This document shows, piece by piece, positions 1 to 8,628 of a stretch of 64,000 nucleotides of DNA; the first letter of the stretch is position 1, and each line of letters opens with the position of its first letter. The position numbers were made by a program, and so were the translations under genes. The stretch spans positions 1 to 64,000 of the forward strand of contig NZ_JAOOPY010000007.1 of the NCBI RefSeq assembly GCF_025486315.1, given 5' to 3'. The notes under the pieces were generated by a model. That model was not told where the DNA came from, did no database searches, and worked only from the letters and a program-made list of their open reading frames with translations. The stretch comes from Variovorax sp. N23 (GTDB taxonomy: Bacteria > Pseudomonadota > Gammaproteobacteria > Burkholderiales > Burkholderiaceae_C).

Positions 1-173
1 GTGTCGACCTCCACACGCTTGACCCAATCGTGCAGCGTCTGCGGCACGCATCCAATCTTGGGTGCGATGGATTCGATAGCTGCCCACAGCGACGGGTACT
101 CCCCACGGTGCTCCTGCACCATCCTCACCGCGCGCTCACGCACCTCGGGTGAGAACTTGTTCGACTTGCTCAT
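1..173 (-). CDS. IS3-family transposase OrfA, partial (N-terminal part)
   Basis: The first 57 codons are visible and run off the window edge. The protein begins [18 protein letters not shown] and continues with a helix-turn-helix ending in QTLHDWVKR, typical of the DNA-binding OrfA of IS3-family elements. In complete elements OrfA is joined to the DDE-containing OrfB by programmed frameshifting; OrfB would lie to the left of the window. The ATG at 171-173 is preceded by GAGAGG, a plausible ribosome-binding site. Identification to family is secure; the exact IS cannot be named from this fragment. Confidence 0.85.
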   Translation of the reverse strand, partial: MSKSNKFSPEVRERAVRMVQEHRGEYPSLWAAIESIAPKIGCVPQTLHDWVKRVEVD

Positions 174-223
174 GGCTCAATCCTCTCAGAGTGTTGAGCC
201 TCCTCAAAAACCGGGGCGATTCA
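1..223 (-). mobile_element. IS3-family insertion sequence, one end only
   Basis: The element runs off the left edge of the window. Its visible terminus, read on the minus strand, begins TGAATCGCCCCGG and is followed within 50 bp by the start of an OrfA transposase, the usual arrangement in IS3-family elements. The boundary at 223 is supported by the host gene (221-829), whose reading frame ends exactly where the IS sequence starts: the first three bases of the IS supply its stop codon. The other end and the target duplication are outside the window. Confidence 0.8.
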
Positions 224-829
224 CACTGTCAGTCGGGCGCTTTCATTCTGAGCAAATTGCTGATCAAGTTTTGCTACAGCCGCGGCTGCCTCTGCCCTTT
301 CTTGAGCAACCCGCTCGGACAGTGCATCAAACTTCGACTGCTGGGCCTCAGCTGCGATCTTTAAGTCCGTAAGCGTGATTCCAAGCGCGTCTCTTTGAGC
401 ACTAACCTCAGCAATGGTCTGCCTGCTGAACTCAGCCTGCTGCTGGAATAGCCGCACCACGGTTTCAGGAGAAAGCGTGTCAATCTTTGGGCCGAACGCC
501 CATAGCAGCGACAGGATCTGTTGTTCTACGTAGTTGCTGGCGTTCGCGATATGCCCGGCGTTCTTGTTCGAAATGAACGCATTCAGCTCGGCGAGGATTT
601 GCTGAAAGCCGGTCTGGAGCTGAGAAAGGCCAGGCGCACTTGTCAGTTCCGCTGGGGATTGGTCGAACAGAGCGGCGACCGTCTCCGCTACAAGGAAGAC
701 TTTGTCCCGCATTGCCGCGTAGGGCGCATTCGAAAGCATTGGCTCTTCGGCGAATGCCGGGGCCCCCTTTAGATCCAGGATGCTTGCAACGATAGTGCGA
801 GCCGGATGTGCGGTCAGAGCCGTTGCCAT
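221..829 (-). pseudogene. coiled-coil hypothetical gene interrupted by the IS
   Basis: I do not recognise this protein. The visible 202 codons start at an ATG (827-829) with a strong GAGGAGA ribosome-binding site upstream. The N-terminal 100 residues look globular and alpha-helical; residues about 125-195 are rich in Ala, Gln and Glu with heptad-like spacing (repeated AEAQQ and RVAQERAEAAAA stretches), suggesting a coiled coil. The frame reads ...ESARLTV and then meets the TGA that begins the IS end, so the true C-terminus has been displaced beyond the window. Base composition is less GC-rich than the chromosomal genes to the right, consistent with acquired DNA next to a tRNA gene. Confidence 0.6.
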
Positions 830-910
830 ACTGTCTCCTCGTCCGTTACTACCGATCTCCTGGAACCTCCAGACGCCGGCAGCTTTGTGGGTCTTATTGT
901 GGGAACTGAA

Positions 911-935
911 AGAAAAAACGCCCCGAAAGGGGCGT
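911..935 (-). terminator. intrinsic terminator of tRNA-Ser
   Basis: A 7-bp perfect stem (918-924 with 929-935) and a four-base loop is followed, on the minus strand, by a run of T (A911-A918 on the plus strand, interrupted by one G). It lies just past the 3' end of the tRNA gene and in the right orientation to end its transcript. Confidence 0.8.
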
Positions 936-949
936 ATTTCTTAGTCTGT

Positions 950-1040
950 TGGCGGAGCAGGCGGGATTCGAACCCGCGGAGGGCTATTAACCCTCACACG
1001 CTTTCCAGGCGTGCGACTTAAACCGCTCATCCACCGCTCC
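950..1040 (-). tRNA. tRNA-Ser (anticodon GGA)
   Basis: The 91-nt sequence folds as a class II tRNA: acceptor stem GGAGCGG paired with CTGCTCC, discriminator G, encoded CCA (complement of 950-952), T-arm GGGTTCGAATCCC, a long variable arm typical of serine tRNAs, and an anticodon loop CTGGAAA giving GGA, which reads UCC and UCU codons. A terminator follows 15 bp downstream. The DNA beyond its 3' end carries an interrupted, compositionally different gene, the side on which tRNA-targeted elements usually sit. Confidence 0.97.
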
Positions 1041-1055
1041 GAACAGCCTTCGATT

Positions 1056-1988
1056 CTAACCTGCACTCGGGCCCGTTTTGCCAGCCTGCACCATCCGCAT
1101 GGCCGAAGCGATGAGCGCGGCTGTTTCCGACATGTTGCTGGGCACGATCAGCGTGGTGGTGGCGTCGGCCGCGACCTTGCCGTAGGCATCGACCGCGCGC
1201 TCGGCCACCTTGAGCTGCACCGCCTGCTCGCCGCCGGGCTGGCGGATGGCGGCGGCCACGCGCTCGATGGCGTCGGCGGTGGCGGTCGCGACGGCGGTGA
1301 TGGCCGCGGCTTCGCCCTGGGCGTTGTTGATCTGCGCCTGCTTCTCCCCCTCGGAGCGGGCGATGAAGGCCTCGCGCTCGCCGGTGGCGATGTTGATCTG
1401 CTCCTGGCGCCGGCCTTCGGAGGCCGCGATGAGTGCCCGCTTGCCGCGCTCGGCGGTGATCTGCGCCTGCATGGCCAACAGGATCTCCTTCGGCGGCGTC
1501 AGGTCCTTGATCTCGTAGCGCAGCACCTTCACGCCCCAGTTGAGCGCCGCCTCGTCGATGGCAGCCACCACCTGGGCATTGATGATGTCGCGTTCCTCGA
1601 AGGTCTTGTCCAGCTCCAGCTTGCCGATCACGCTGCGCAGCGAGGTCTGCGCCAGCTGCGTGACGGCCATGATGTAGTTCGACGAACCGTAGCTCGCGCG
1701 CATCGGGTCGGTCACCTGGAAATACAGGATGCCGTCGACCTGCAACTGCGTGTTGTCGCGCGTGATGCAGATCTGGCTGGGCACGTCGAGCGGGATCTCC
1801 TTCAGGCTGTGCTTGTAGGCGACCTTGTCGATGAAGGGGATGAGGAAGTTCGGGCCGGGCGTCATCGTGCTGTGGTACTTGCCCAGGCGCTCGCGCACCC
1901 AGGCGTTCTGCTGCGGCACGAACTTGACCGACTGGCTGATGAAGATGACGGCGATGACGAGGATGACGAGGGGGACGGTGTATTCCAT
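1056..1988 (-). CDS. SPFH/stomatin-type membrane protein (QmcA-like)
   Basis: A 310-residue protein with one N-terminal membrane segment (residues about 4-22) followed by a band 7/SPFH domain (about 20-180) containing the family segments VPQQNAWVRERLGKY, ITRDNTQLQVDG and ERDIINAQV. The C-terminal third is an Ala/Glu/Arg-rich helix with the repeated GE-A-I/A-R pattern expected for oligomerisation. Such proteins form large ring or cage assemblies in the inner membrane and act in protein quality control or membrane organisation. It follows a NfeD gene on the same strand, the classical partner pairing, so the two are probably one operon. Confidence 0.93.
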   Translation of the reverse strand: MEYTVPLVILVIAVIFISQSVKFVPQQNAWVRERLGKYHSTMTPGPNFLIPFIDKVAYKHSLKEIPLDVPSQICITRDNTQLQVDGILYFQVTDPMRASYGSSNYIMAVTQLAQTSLRSVIGKLELDKTFEERDIINAQVVAAIDEAALNWGVKVLRYEIKDLTPPKEILLAMQAQITAERGKRALIAASEGRRQEQINIATGEREAFIARSEGEKQAQINNAQGEAAAITAVATATADAIERVAAAIRQPGGEQAVQLKVAERAVDAYGKVAADATTTLIVPSNMSETAALIASAMRMVQAGKTGPSAG

Positions 1989-2022
1989 GGAGTGCTTCCT
2001 TGTTGAGGGGCTTCGGCTCGAT

Positions 2023-2448
2023 TCAGATCTTGTCGAGGACGAGGCGGCTGCCGATGATTTCGGCCACGCGGTGCTCGCCGGTGCGGGGCGAGTCGCCGGG
2101 GCGGGGTACCACGGTCCACAGGGCCCCGCGGTAATGCACCTGGGCTGTCCCGTCGTCGTTCCAGTGGTCGACGTGCACGCGCTCCCCGATGTCGAGATTG
2201 ACGTCGCGGTTGGCGCCGCTGGGTGCGGCTGGCGGATGGCGCCGGCGCACCAGGTACCACGCCGCCACGGACCCGACGCCCACGACGGCCGCGACGAGCA
2301 GCTGCGTGCGCAATCCGAAGCCCGCATGCGCGGAAATCGCCGCAGCGGCGAAGCCGGCGCCGAGCAGCAGCAGGTAGACCGTGCCGGTGAGCAGTTCCAG
2401 CACGATGGCGCCACTGGCGATGAGCCACCAGAGGGTGGAGTCGGCCAT
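2023..2448 (-). CDS. NfeD-family membrane protein
   Basis: A 141-residue protein beginning MADSTLWWLIASG, with hydrophobic segments at about 8-40 and 50-68 and a C-terminal soluble OB-fold-like domain (about 85-141; NLDIGERVHVDHW and GTAQVHYRGALW). This is the short NfeD form without the ClpP-like protease domain. NfeD proteins are membrane partners of SPFH proteins. The stop codon is 34 bp before the stomatin-like gene on the same strand, supporting co-transcription with nfeD first. The start at 2446-2448 has a GAGGAGAT ribosome-binding site. Confidence 0.9.
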   Translation of the reverse strand: MADSTLWWLIASGAIVLELLTGTVYLLLLGAGFAAAAISAHAGFGLRTQLLVAAVVGVGSVAAWYLVRRRHPPAAPSGANRDVNLDIGERVHVDHWNDDGTAQVHYRGALWTVVPRPGDSPRTGEHRVAEIIGSRLVLDKI

Positions 2449-2580
2449 GTCATCTCCTCGTTGTTGCGGGCCGGCCATTCTCGGGCAAAAGGCGCACGGC
2501 GCTTTCACGCGAATTCCGTACACTTCGCCCCTCTTTGCGCTTTTGCCTCTTCGTCTCTTCGCGTCTCCGGAGCCACCCGC

Positions 2581-4884
2581 ATGAAATTTCGCTTTCCCAT
2601 CGTCATCATCGACGAGGACTTCCGCGCCGAGAACACCTCGGGGCTCGGCATCCGCGCGCTCGCGCAGGCCTTCGAGAGCGAGGGCTTCGAGGTGCTGGGC
2701 GTCACGAGCTACGGCGACCTGTCGCAGTTCGCCCAGCAGCAGAGCCGGGCCAGCGCCTTCATCCTGTCGATCGACGACGAGGAGTTCACGCCCGGCCCCG
2801 ACCTCGACCCGGCCGTGCTGAACCTGCGCAGCTTCATCGAGCAGGTGCGCCGCAAGAACGCCGAGGTGCCGATCTACATCTACGGCGAAACCAAGACCTC
2901 GCGCCACATCCCGAACGACATCCTGCGCGAGCTGCACGGCTTCATCCACATGTTCGAGGACACGCCGGAGTTCGTGGCGCGCCACATCATCCGCGAGGCC
3001 AAGAGCTACCTCGAAGGCGTGCAGCCGCCTTTCTTCAAGGCGCTGATCGACTACGCGGAAGACGGTTCGTACTCGTGGCACTGCCCGGGGCACTCGGGCG
3101 GCGTGGCCTTCCTGAAGAGCCCGGTCGGCCAGATGTTCCACCAGTTCTTCGGCGAGAACATGCTGCGTGCCGACGTGTGCAACGCGGTGGAAGAGCTCGG
3201 CCAGCTGCTCGACCACACCGGCCCGGTGGCGGCCAGCGAGCGCAATGCGGCGCGCATCTTCAACGCCGACCACTGCTTCTTCGTGACCAACGGCACCAGC
3301 ACCAGCAACAAGATGGTGTGGCACCACACGGTGGCGCCCGACGACGTGGTGGTGGTCGACCGCAACTGCCACAAGTCGATCCTGCACGCGATCATCATGA
3401 CCGGCGCGATTCCGGTCTTCATGAAGCCCACGCGCAACCACTTCGGCATCATCGGCCCGATCCCCAAGAGCGAGTTCGAGCAGAGCGCGATCAAGGCCAA
3501 GATCAAGGCCAACCCACTGCTCAAGGACCGCGACCCGAACAAGGTCAAGCCGCGCGTCATGACGCTCACGCAGTCGACCTACGACGGCGTGATCTACAAC
3601 ACCGAGACCATCAAGAACATGCTCGACGGCTACGTCGACACCTTGCACTTCGACGAGGCCTGGCTGCCGCACGCGGCCTTCCACCCGTTCTACGGCGCCT
3701 ACCACGCGATGGGCAAGCGCCGCATCCGGCCGAAGGAGTCGCTGGTGTTCGCCACGCAGTCCACGCACAAGCTGTTGGCCGGCATCAGCCAGGCCAGCCA
3801 CGTGCTGGTGCAGGACTCGCAGAACCGCGCGCTCGACCGCGACCTGTTCAACGAGGCCTACCTGATGCACTCGTCGACCAGCCCGCAGTACGCGATCATC
3901 GCGAGCTGCGACGTGGCCGCCGCCATGATGGAGCCGCCCGGCGGCACCGCGCTGGTGGAAGAAAGCATCCTGGAGGCGCTCGACTTCCGCCGCGCGATGC
4001 GCAAGGTGGAAGCCGAATTCGGCAAGGACGAGTGGTGGTTCAAGGTCTGGGGCCCCGAGAAGCTGGTCGAGGAAGGCATCGGCCGCGCCGACGACTGGAT
4101 CATGAAGGGCGAGGGCAGCACCGACAGCAAGGCCAAGAGCGCCAAGCGCAACTGGCACGGCTTCGGCAAGCTGGCCGACGGCTTCAACATGCTCGACCCG
4201 ATCAAGTCGACCATCGTCACGCCGGGCCTGGACCTGCAGGGCAAGTTCTCCGACACCGGCATTCCCGCCAGCGTGGTGACCAAGTTCCTCGCCGAGCACG
4301 GCGTGATCGTCGAGAAGACCGGCCTCTACAGCTTCTTCATCATGTTCACCATCGGCATCACCAAGGGCCGCTGGAACACGCTGCTGACGGCGCTGCAGCA
4401 GTTCAAGGACGACTACGCCCGCAACCAGCCGATGTGGCGGATCATGCCGGAGTTCTGCCAGAACCATCCGGGCTACGAGCGCCTGGGCCTGCGCGACCTG
4501 TGCCACCGTGTGCACGAGCTCTACGCGCGCTACGACATCGCACGCCTGACCACCGAGATCTACCTGAGCGACCTGACGCCGGCGATGAAGCCGAGCGACG
4601 CCTTCGCCCACATCGCGCACCGCAAGACCGAGCGCGTCGAAATCGACCAGCTCGAAGGCCGCATCACGACGAGCCTGATCACGCCGTACCCGCCAGGCAT
4701 CCCGCTGCTGATCCCTGGCGAGGTCTTCAACAAGAAGATCGTCGACTACCTGAAGTTCGCGCGGGAGTTCAACGCCGAGTGCCCGGGCTTCGAGACCGAC
4801 ATCCACGGCCTGGTGGCGCGCGTCGACGAGACGGGCAAGAAGCGCTACTACGCCGACTGCGTGCGCGCCGCCCAACCGGCCTGA
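2581..4884 (+). CDS. Orn/Lys/Arg decarboxylase (biodegradative arginine/lysine type)
   Basis: A 767-residue PLP enzyme of the large bacterial fold-type I decarboxylases (AdiA, LdcI, SpeC-type), which convert arginine, lysine or ornithine to agmatine, cadaverine or putrescine. Residues 1-130 form the receiver-like wing domain; the PLP domain follows, with the cofactor lysine at K397 in STHKLLAG, close to K386 of AdiA and K367 of LdcI; the C-terminal domain spans about 600-767. The motif HCPGHSGG before the PLP domain is also typical. Substrate cannot be decided from the sequence; arginine is my preference because Burkholderiales commonly carry an arginine-type paralogue. It stands alone, with no antiporter gene adjacent, so a dedicated acid-resistance pair is not evident. 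Confidence 0.93.
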   Translation: MKFRFPIVIIDEDFRAENTSGLGIRALAQAFESEGFEVLGVTSYGDLSQFAQQQSRASAFILSIDDEEFTPGPDLDPAVLNLRSFIEQVRRKNAEVPIYIYGETKTSRHIPNDILRELHGFIHMFEDTPEFVARHIIREAKSYLEGVQPPFFKALIDYAEDGSYSWHCPGHSGGVAFLKSPVGQMFHQFFGENMLRADVCNAVEELGQLLDHTGPVAASERNAARIFNADHCFFVTNGTSTSNKMVWHHTVAPDDVVVVDRNCHKSILHAIIMTGAIPVFMKPTRNHFGIIGPIPKSEFEQSAIKAKIKANPLLKDRDPNKVKPRVMTLTQSTYDGVIYNTETIKNMLDGYVDTLHFDEAWLPHAAFHPFYGAYHAMGKRRIRPKESLVFATQSTHKLLAGISQASHVLVQDSQNRALDRDLFNEAYLMHSSTSPQYAIIASCDVAAAMMEPPGGTALVEESILEALDFRRAMRKVEAEFGKDEWWFKVWGPEKLVEEGIGRADDWIMKGEGSTDSKAKSAKRNWHGFGKLADGFNMLDPIKSTIVTPGLDLQGKFSDTGIPASVVTKFLAEHGVIVEKTGLYSFFIMFTIGITKGRWNTLLTALQQFKDDYARNQPMWRIMPEFCQNHPGYERLGLRDLCHRVHELYARYDIARLTTEIYLSDLTPAMKPSDAFAHIAHRKTERVEIDQLEGRITTSLITPYPPGIPLLIPGEVFNKKIVDYLKFAREFNAECPGFETDIHGLVARVDETGKKRYYADCVRAAQPA

Positions 4885-4919
4885 GAGCGCTGGGCAGACG
4901 CGCTATCGGATGCAGTCCC

Positions 4920-5753
4920 ATGGCGCGTCTGGACCCCGGCAACACCTCTCGCTACTGGCATGCGCCCGGCCTGTCGGGCATGGATCTGCTGCAGGCCGAT
5001 TTCACGACGCACGACTACGCGCCGCACGTGCACGACTCCCTCGTCGTCGCGGTCACGGAGCTCGGCGGTTCGGAGTTCAGGAGCCGTGGCCGCACGGATG
5101 TCGCCCATCCGCGCGCGTTGCTCGTCTTCAATCCGTCCGAGCCGCATTCGGGCCGCATGGCCGGCAGCGCGCGCTGGCGCTATCGGTCGTTCTATCTGGC
5201 CGAGCCGGCCCTCCGCGACATGCTGCAGGCCGTCGGGCTCGATCGACCGGGGTATTTCACGTCGAATGCGGTGCCCGACCAGGACCTCGTCACGCGGTTC
5301 ATGGCCCTTCACCACGCGTTGGAGGCGGATGCGCAGAACGCGTCCCTTCATCGCGAGTCGCTCGTCCGCACCTTCGGTGACCTGCTGCAGCGACACGGGC
5401 AGGCGGCCAAGCGCCTCCCCAAAGCGCCACGTGACGCGGCCGCGCTGGCACCCGCGCTCGAACTCGTGCGCGATGGCTATGCCGACAACCTGACGCTCGA
5501 GCAGCTGGGCGCGGCCGCGGGCCTGACGCCGTTCCAGCTGATCGTTGCGTTCAAGCGAACGCTGGGCCTGACGCCGCATGCGTACCTGACCCAATGGCGT
5601 CTGCGGCGGGCGCTCCGGCATCTGCGGGAGGGCCGGTCCGTCGCCGAGGCGGCGCTGGCTTCCGGCTTCTATGACCAGAGCGCCCTGAACAAGCACTTCA
5701 AGCGCACCTTCGGCATGACACCGCTGCAGTACGTGCGCGCGGGCGCATCCTGA
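4920..5753 (+). CDS. AraC-family transcriptional regulator
   Basis: A 277-residue protein with an N-terminal cupin-like sensing domain (MARLDPGN..., with HDYAPHVHDSLVVAV resembling a ligand pocket) and a C-terminal double helix-turn-helix (about 175-277), including LTLEQLGAAAGLTPFQL and SVAEAALASGFYDQSALNKHF. It is followed after 77 bp by the alanyl-tRNA editing, EamA and deacetylase genes on the same strand, so it probably controls them. The cupin plus AraC arrangement next to an amino-acid exporter suggests it responds to a small amino-acid-like molecule; that is inference. Confidence 0.92.
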   Translation: MARLDPGNTSRYWHAPGLSGMDLLQADFTTHDYAPHVHDSLVVAVTELGGSEFRSRGRTDVAHPRALLVFNPSEPHSGRMAGSARWRYRSFYLAEPALRDMLQAVGLDRPGYFTSNAVPDQDLVTRFMALHHALEADAQNASLHRESLVRTFGDLLQRHGQAAKRLPKAPRDAAALAPALELVRDGYADNLTLEQLGAAAGLTPFQLIVAFKRTLGLTPHAYLTQWRLRRALRHLREGRSVAEAALASGFYDQSALNKHFKRTFGMTPLQYVRAGAS

Positions 5754-5830
5754 CGTCCGCGCGACGCTCAATTTCGACCAATAGCTTTCCGAGCCGTCCT
5801 GCCATGCTGGCCCCATCAGCAAGGCCATCC

Positions 5831-6550
5831 ATGACGCGACTCTTCTGCCAAGACAACCCTGAGATCCTGACGCTGGACGCCACGGTCGTCCGGACCCGGC
5901 CCGGCGCGCTGCTTCTCTCCCGACATCCGCTCTATCCCGGCGGCGGCGGGCAGCTTCCGGACAGGGGCGTCATCCGGTGGCAAGGCGGCGAAGCCGCAGT
6001 CACCGGGTTTTGCGAGGAGGGCGGCGCGGTCTGGATCGAAGTGGCCGGCGGCATCGAGGTCGAGGGCGACGTGCAGGTTGGGGTCGACCCGGTGTTCCGC
6101 CAGCGCATGCGGGAGCTCCACACCGACCTGCACGTCCTGAATGCGCTCGTCTACCGGGACTTCGACGGTGCGTTGGTGACCGGCGTCCAGATGAACGACG
6201 ACGGGACGGCGCGCATCGACTTCGACCTGCCGGATGCCGACAACGATCGTCTGCGCGCTCTGGAGCCGGAACTCAACGATGTCATCGCCCAGGACCTCGC
6301 GGTCGAGACAAGCTACGTCTCCATGACCGCCGCCCACGCCGAGAAGGGTCTGCTGCGTTCTCGCTCGGTGGCGCCGCCACCATCTTCGGAAGGCCTGATC
6401 CGCATCGTCGAGATCGCCGGGCTGGATCGTCAGGCCTGCGGGGGAACACATCTGGCCTCGACCGGGGCATCGCGTCCGATCCGAATCCTCAAGATCGAGA
6501 ACAAGGGCCGTTCGAACCGCCGGGTGCGCATCGGCTTGCAGGGCCTGTGA
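5831..6550 (+). CDS. alanyl-tRNA editing protein (AlaX-like)
   Basis: A 239-residue free-standing homologue of the AlaRS editing domain, which hydrolyses mischarged Ser- or Gly-tRNA(Ala). The Zn site is visible as H97-x3-H101 (HTDLH) and C203-x3-H207 (CGGTH); the glycine-rich substrate loop HPLYPGGGGQLPD is present near the N-terminus. I start at MTRLFCQD (5831), as family members begin about ten residues before the first strand; an in-frame ATG at 5804 is possible. The stop overlaps the start of the EamA gene (TGATG). Its pairing with an exporter and an amidohydrolase suggests a specialised amino-acid context rather than general translation quality control. Confidence 0.93.
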   Translation: MTRLFCQDNPEILTLDATVVRTRPGALLLSRHPLYPGGGGQLPDRGVIRWQGGEAAVTGFCEEGGAVWIEVAGGIEVEGDVQVGVDPVFRQRMRELHTDLHVLNALVYRDFDGALVTGVQMNDDGTARIDFDLPDADNDRLRALEPELNDVIAQDLAVETSYVSMTAAHAEKGLLRSRSVAPPPSSEGLIRIVEIAGLDRQACGGTHLASTGASRPIRILKIENKGRSNRRVRIGLQGL

Positions 6551-7488
6551 TGCGCAACGCGTTGTTCGCCCTGTGGACCCGCCCGGTCTGGCTGCTGTGG
6601 CTGCCGCCGGCGTTCTGGGCCGGCAACCTCGTGCTGGGCCGCGCACTCGGGCCTGTCTTTCCACCGGTCTCGCTGGCGGTCGGCCGCTGGGTCGTTGCGC
6701 TGGTCGTCCTGGCCCCCTTCGTCTGGCGGCAGGCCTGGCTTGAACGGGACCTGCTGGCCAGGCACTGGGCGTTGATCGCCGCCTGCGGCGCCTTCGGCAT
6801 CGCCGGCTACAACGCACTCGGCTACCTCGCCTTGCAGACCGTGCCCGCCGCCAGCGTCGCTTTCCTCAATTCGACCCTGCCGCTCATGGTGCCGCTGGCG
6901 GCCGTGGCCCTCGGCGTCGAGCGCATCACGGGGAGGGCGCTGGTCGGCATCGCGATCTCGTTCGCGGGCGTTGCCTGGATCGTGGCCCGTGGCGACATGA
7001 CCAGCCTCGCCGCACTGCGCGTCGACGGCGGCGAACTGCTGGTGCTCCTGGCCGTTGCCAACTACGCCATCTATTCCGTCCTGCTGCGACGCAAGCCCGC
7101 GGCGATCAGCCCGTTGGTGTTCCTGGCGGCGACCATGGCGGCAGGGTTGCTCGTGCTGATGCCGTTCTGGGCCGTCGAGCTTGCGCGGGGTGCGCGCATC
7201 CCGGCAGACCTGGCCTCGCTCGGCGCTGTGCTCTACATCGGCGTCTTCGCCTCGCTGTTCGCCTTCATCCTCTGGAACCGCTGCGTCGCGTCGCTCGGCG
7301 CGACGGTGACCGGCGTTTCGTTCCACCTTGTCGCACTGTTCACGGCGCTTCTTGCCTTCATCGTGCTGGGAGAGCCGGTGCGCGCTTTCCACGTTGCGGG
7401 CATGGTGCTGATCCTGCTCGGATTCTTCGTGGCGACACGCCGGACCGCGGGGCGCGCCGCCATGCCCGCGACGTCGTCACGACCTTGA
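6550..7488 (+). CDS. EamA/DMT-family transporter (likely metabolite exporter)
   Basis: A 312-residue inner-membrane protein with about ten hydrophobic segments in two EamA repeats (roughly 20-150 and 165-300). The first repeat contains the typical opening LWLPPAFWAGNLVLGR and the second a matching LGEPVRAFHVAGMVLILLG. EamA proteins export amino acids or related metabolites. The ATG overlaps the stop of the AlaX-like gene, so translation is coupled. The following deacetylase gene starts 30 bp downstream, so the three genes probably form one operon handling an amino-acid derivative. Confidence 0.92.
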   Translation: MRNALFALWTRPVWLLWLPPAFWAGNLVLGRALGPVFPPVSLAVGRWVVALVVLAPFVWRQAWLERDLLARHWALIAACGAFGIAGYNALGYLALQTVPAASVAFLNSTLPLMVPLAAVALGVERITGRALVGIAISFAGVAWIVARGDMTSLAALRVDGGELLVLLAVANYAIYSVLLRRKPAAISPLVFLAATMAAGLLVLMPFWAVELARGARIPADLASLGAVLYIGVFASLFAFILWNRCVASLGATVTGVSFHLVALFTALLAFIVLGEPVRAFHVAGMVLILLGFFVATRRTAGRAAMPATSSRP

Positions 7489-7518
7489 GCCGCGCGGCAT
7501 CGATCCGCAGCCGCCATC

Positions 7519-8628
7519 ATGGACACGGTCGACATCCTCCGGACGCTGTGCGCCTTCGACACGACCTCCTGCCGGTCCAACCTCGATCTCATCCGCTGGG
7601 TGGCGGCGTACCTCGACGACCTTGGCATCGCGGCGCGGCTGGTCCACAGCGACGATGGCACGAAGGCCAATCTGCTCGCGACGATCGGCCCGGACGTGGC
7701 AGGCGGCATCGTCCTGTCCGGCCACACCGACGTGGTCCCGGTCGACGATCAGGATTGGCATTCCGACCCGTTCACACTGATCGAACGCGATGGGCGGTTC
7801 TACGGGCGGGGATCGGCCGACATGAAAGGATTCATCGCCGCATGCCTGGCGGCCGTGCCGCGCTGGCGCCGCCTGGGCCTGCGCCGCCCTGTCCATCTGG
7901 CGCTCTCCTACGACGAGGAGGTCGGCTGCTTCGGCGTTCCGCGCCTCATCGCCGATCTGCAGGCGCATGTGCAACCGCCCGCCCTGGCCGTCATCGGCGA
8001 GCCGACCGAAATGCGCATCGGTCGGGCCCATCGTGGCTTCTACGGGCAGCGCACCGTCTTTCGCGGCCGCCCAGCGCATTCCAGCCATCCGGCCCTGGGT
8101 GTCAGTGCCATCGAGCCGGCGGCGCTGTGGATCGCGGCGTTGGCGAAGTACGGGCGCACGCTGGCCCTGCACGGCAACCGCACGACCTTGAACATCGGGT
8201 GCCTCCGTGGCGGCACCGCGATCAACATCGTGCCCGGATGCTGCGAGGTGCTGTGGGAGTTCCGGCCACCGGATGCGTCCAGCACGGCCGCCGTGAAGGC
8301 CGAGGTCGAGCGCCTGCTGTCCGGGCTGCCGACGGGCGTGGCCGTGGAAACGGCCCAGATCGCGGAAGTGCCCGCGCTCGCGGCGAAGAACGCCGGCGAG
8401 GCGGCGGCCATCGCCCGGTCGTTCGGCGCGCGGTGGCCACCGGCCGAGCTTCCCTTCGGCACCGAGGCCGGCTTCTTCGAGCGGGCCGGCATCCCTTCGC
8501 TGGTCTGCGGGCCGGGCGCCATCGCGCAGGCGCATCAGCCCAACGAATGGATCGCGGCCAGCGAGCTCTGTGCCGCCGATCGATTTCTCGAGGGTGTCGG
8601 GAAGTGGCTCGCTGCGGACCGGCCCTAG
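7519..8628 (+). CDS. argE: acetylornithine deacetylase-type M20 metallohydrolase
   Basis: A 369-residue M20/ArgE-type enzyme. The first metal ligand is in SGHTDVVPVDD (H69, D71), the bridging Asp in GSADMKG (D101), the catalytic/metal Glu pair in YDEEVG (E133-E134), and the dimerisation (lid) domain spans about 175-285. ArgE removes the acetyl group from N-acetylornithine in arginine synthesis, but in this operon (editing protein, exporter, AraC regulator) the real substrate could be another N-acylated amino acid. The stop codon overlaps that of the convergent EamA gene by two bases. Confidence 0.88.
   Translation: MDTVDILRTLCAFDTTSCRSNLDLIRWVAAYLDDLGIAARLVHSDDGTKANLLATIGPDVAGGIVLSGHTDVVPVDDQDWHSDPFTLIERDGRFYGRGSADMKGFIAACLAAVPRWRRLGLRRPVHLALSYDEEVGCFGVPRLIADLQAHVQPPALAVIGEPTEMRIGRAHRGFYGQRTVFRGRPAHSSHPALGVSAIEPAALWIAALAKYGRTLALHGNRTTLNIGCLRGGTAINIVPGCCEVLWEFRPPDASSTAAVKAEVERLLSGLPTGVAVETAQIAEVPALAAKNAGEAAAIARSFGARWPPAELPFGTEAGFFERAGIPSLVCGPGAIAQAHQPNEWIAASELCAADRFLEGVGKWLAADRP

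Noticed and set aside
950..1040. tRNA-Ser as a transposon attachment site inside the window
   Set aside because: No duplicate of the tRNA 3' end and no integrase could be found in the visible part; the island idea is kept only as a hypothesis.
2023..4875. A 950-codon open frame on the minus strand across the decarboxylase gene
   Set aside because: Only its 3' part (2023-2448) is real (NfeD). The rest is a mirror of the decarboxylase coding strand in GC-rich DNA, with Ala/Val/Arg/His-rich sequence and no domain.
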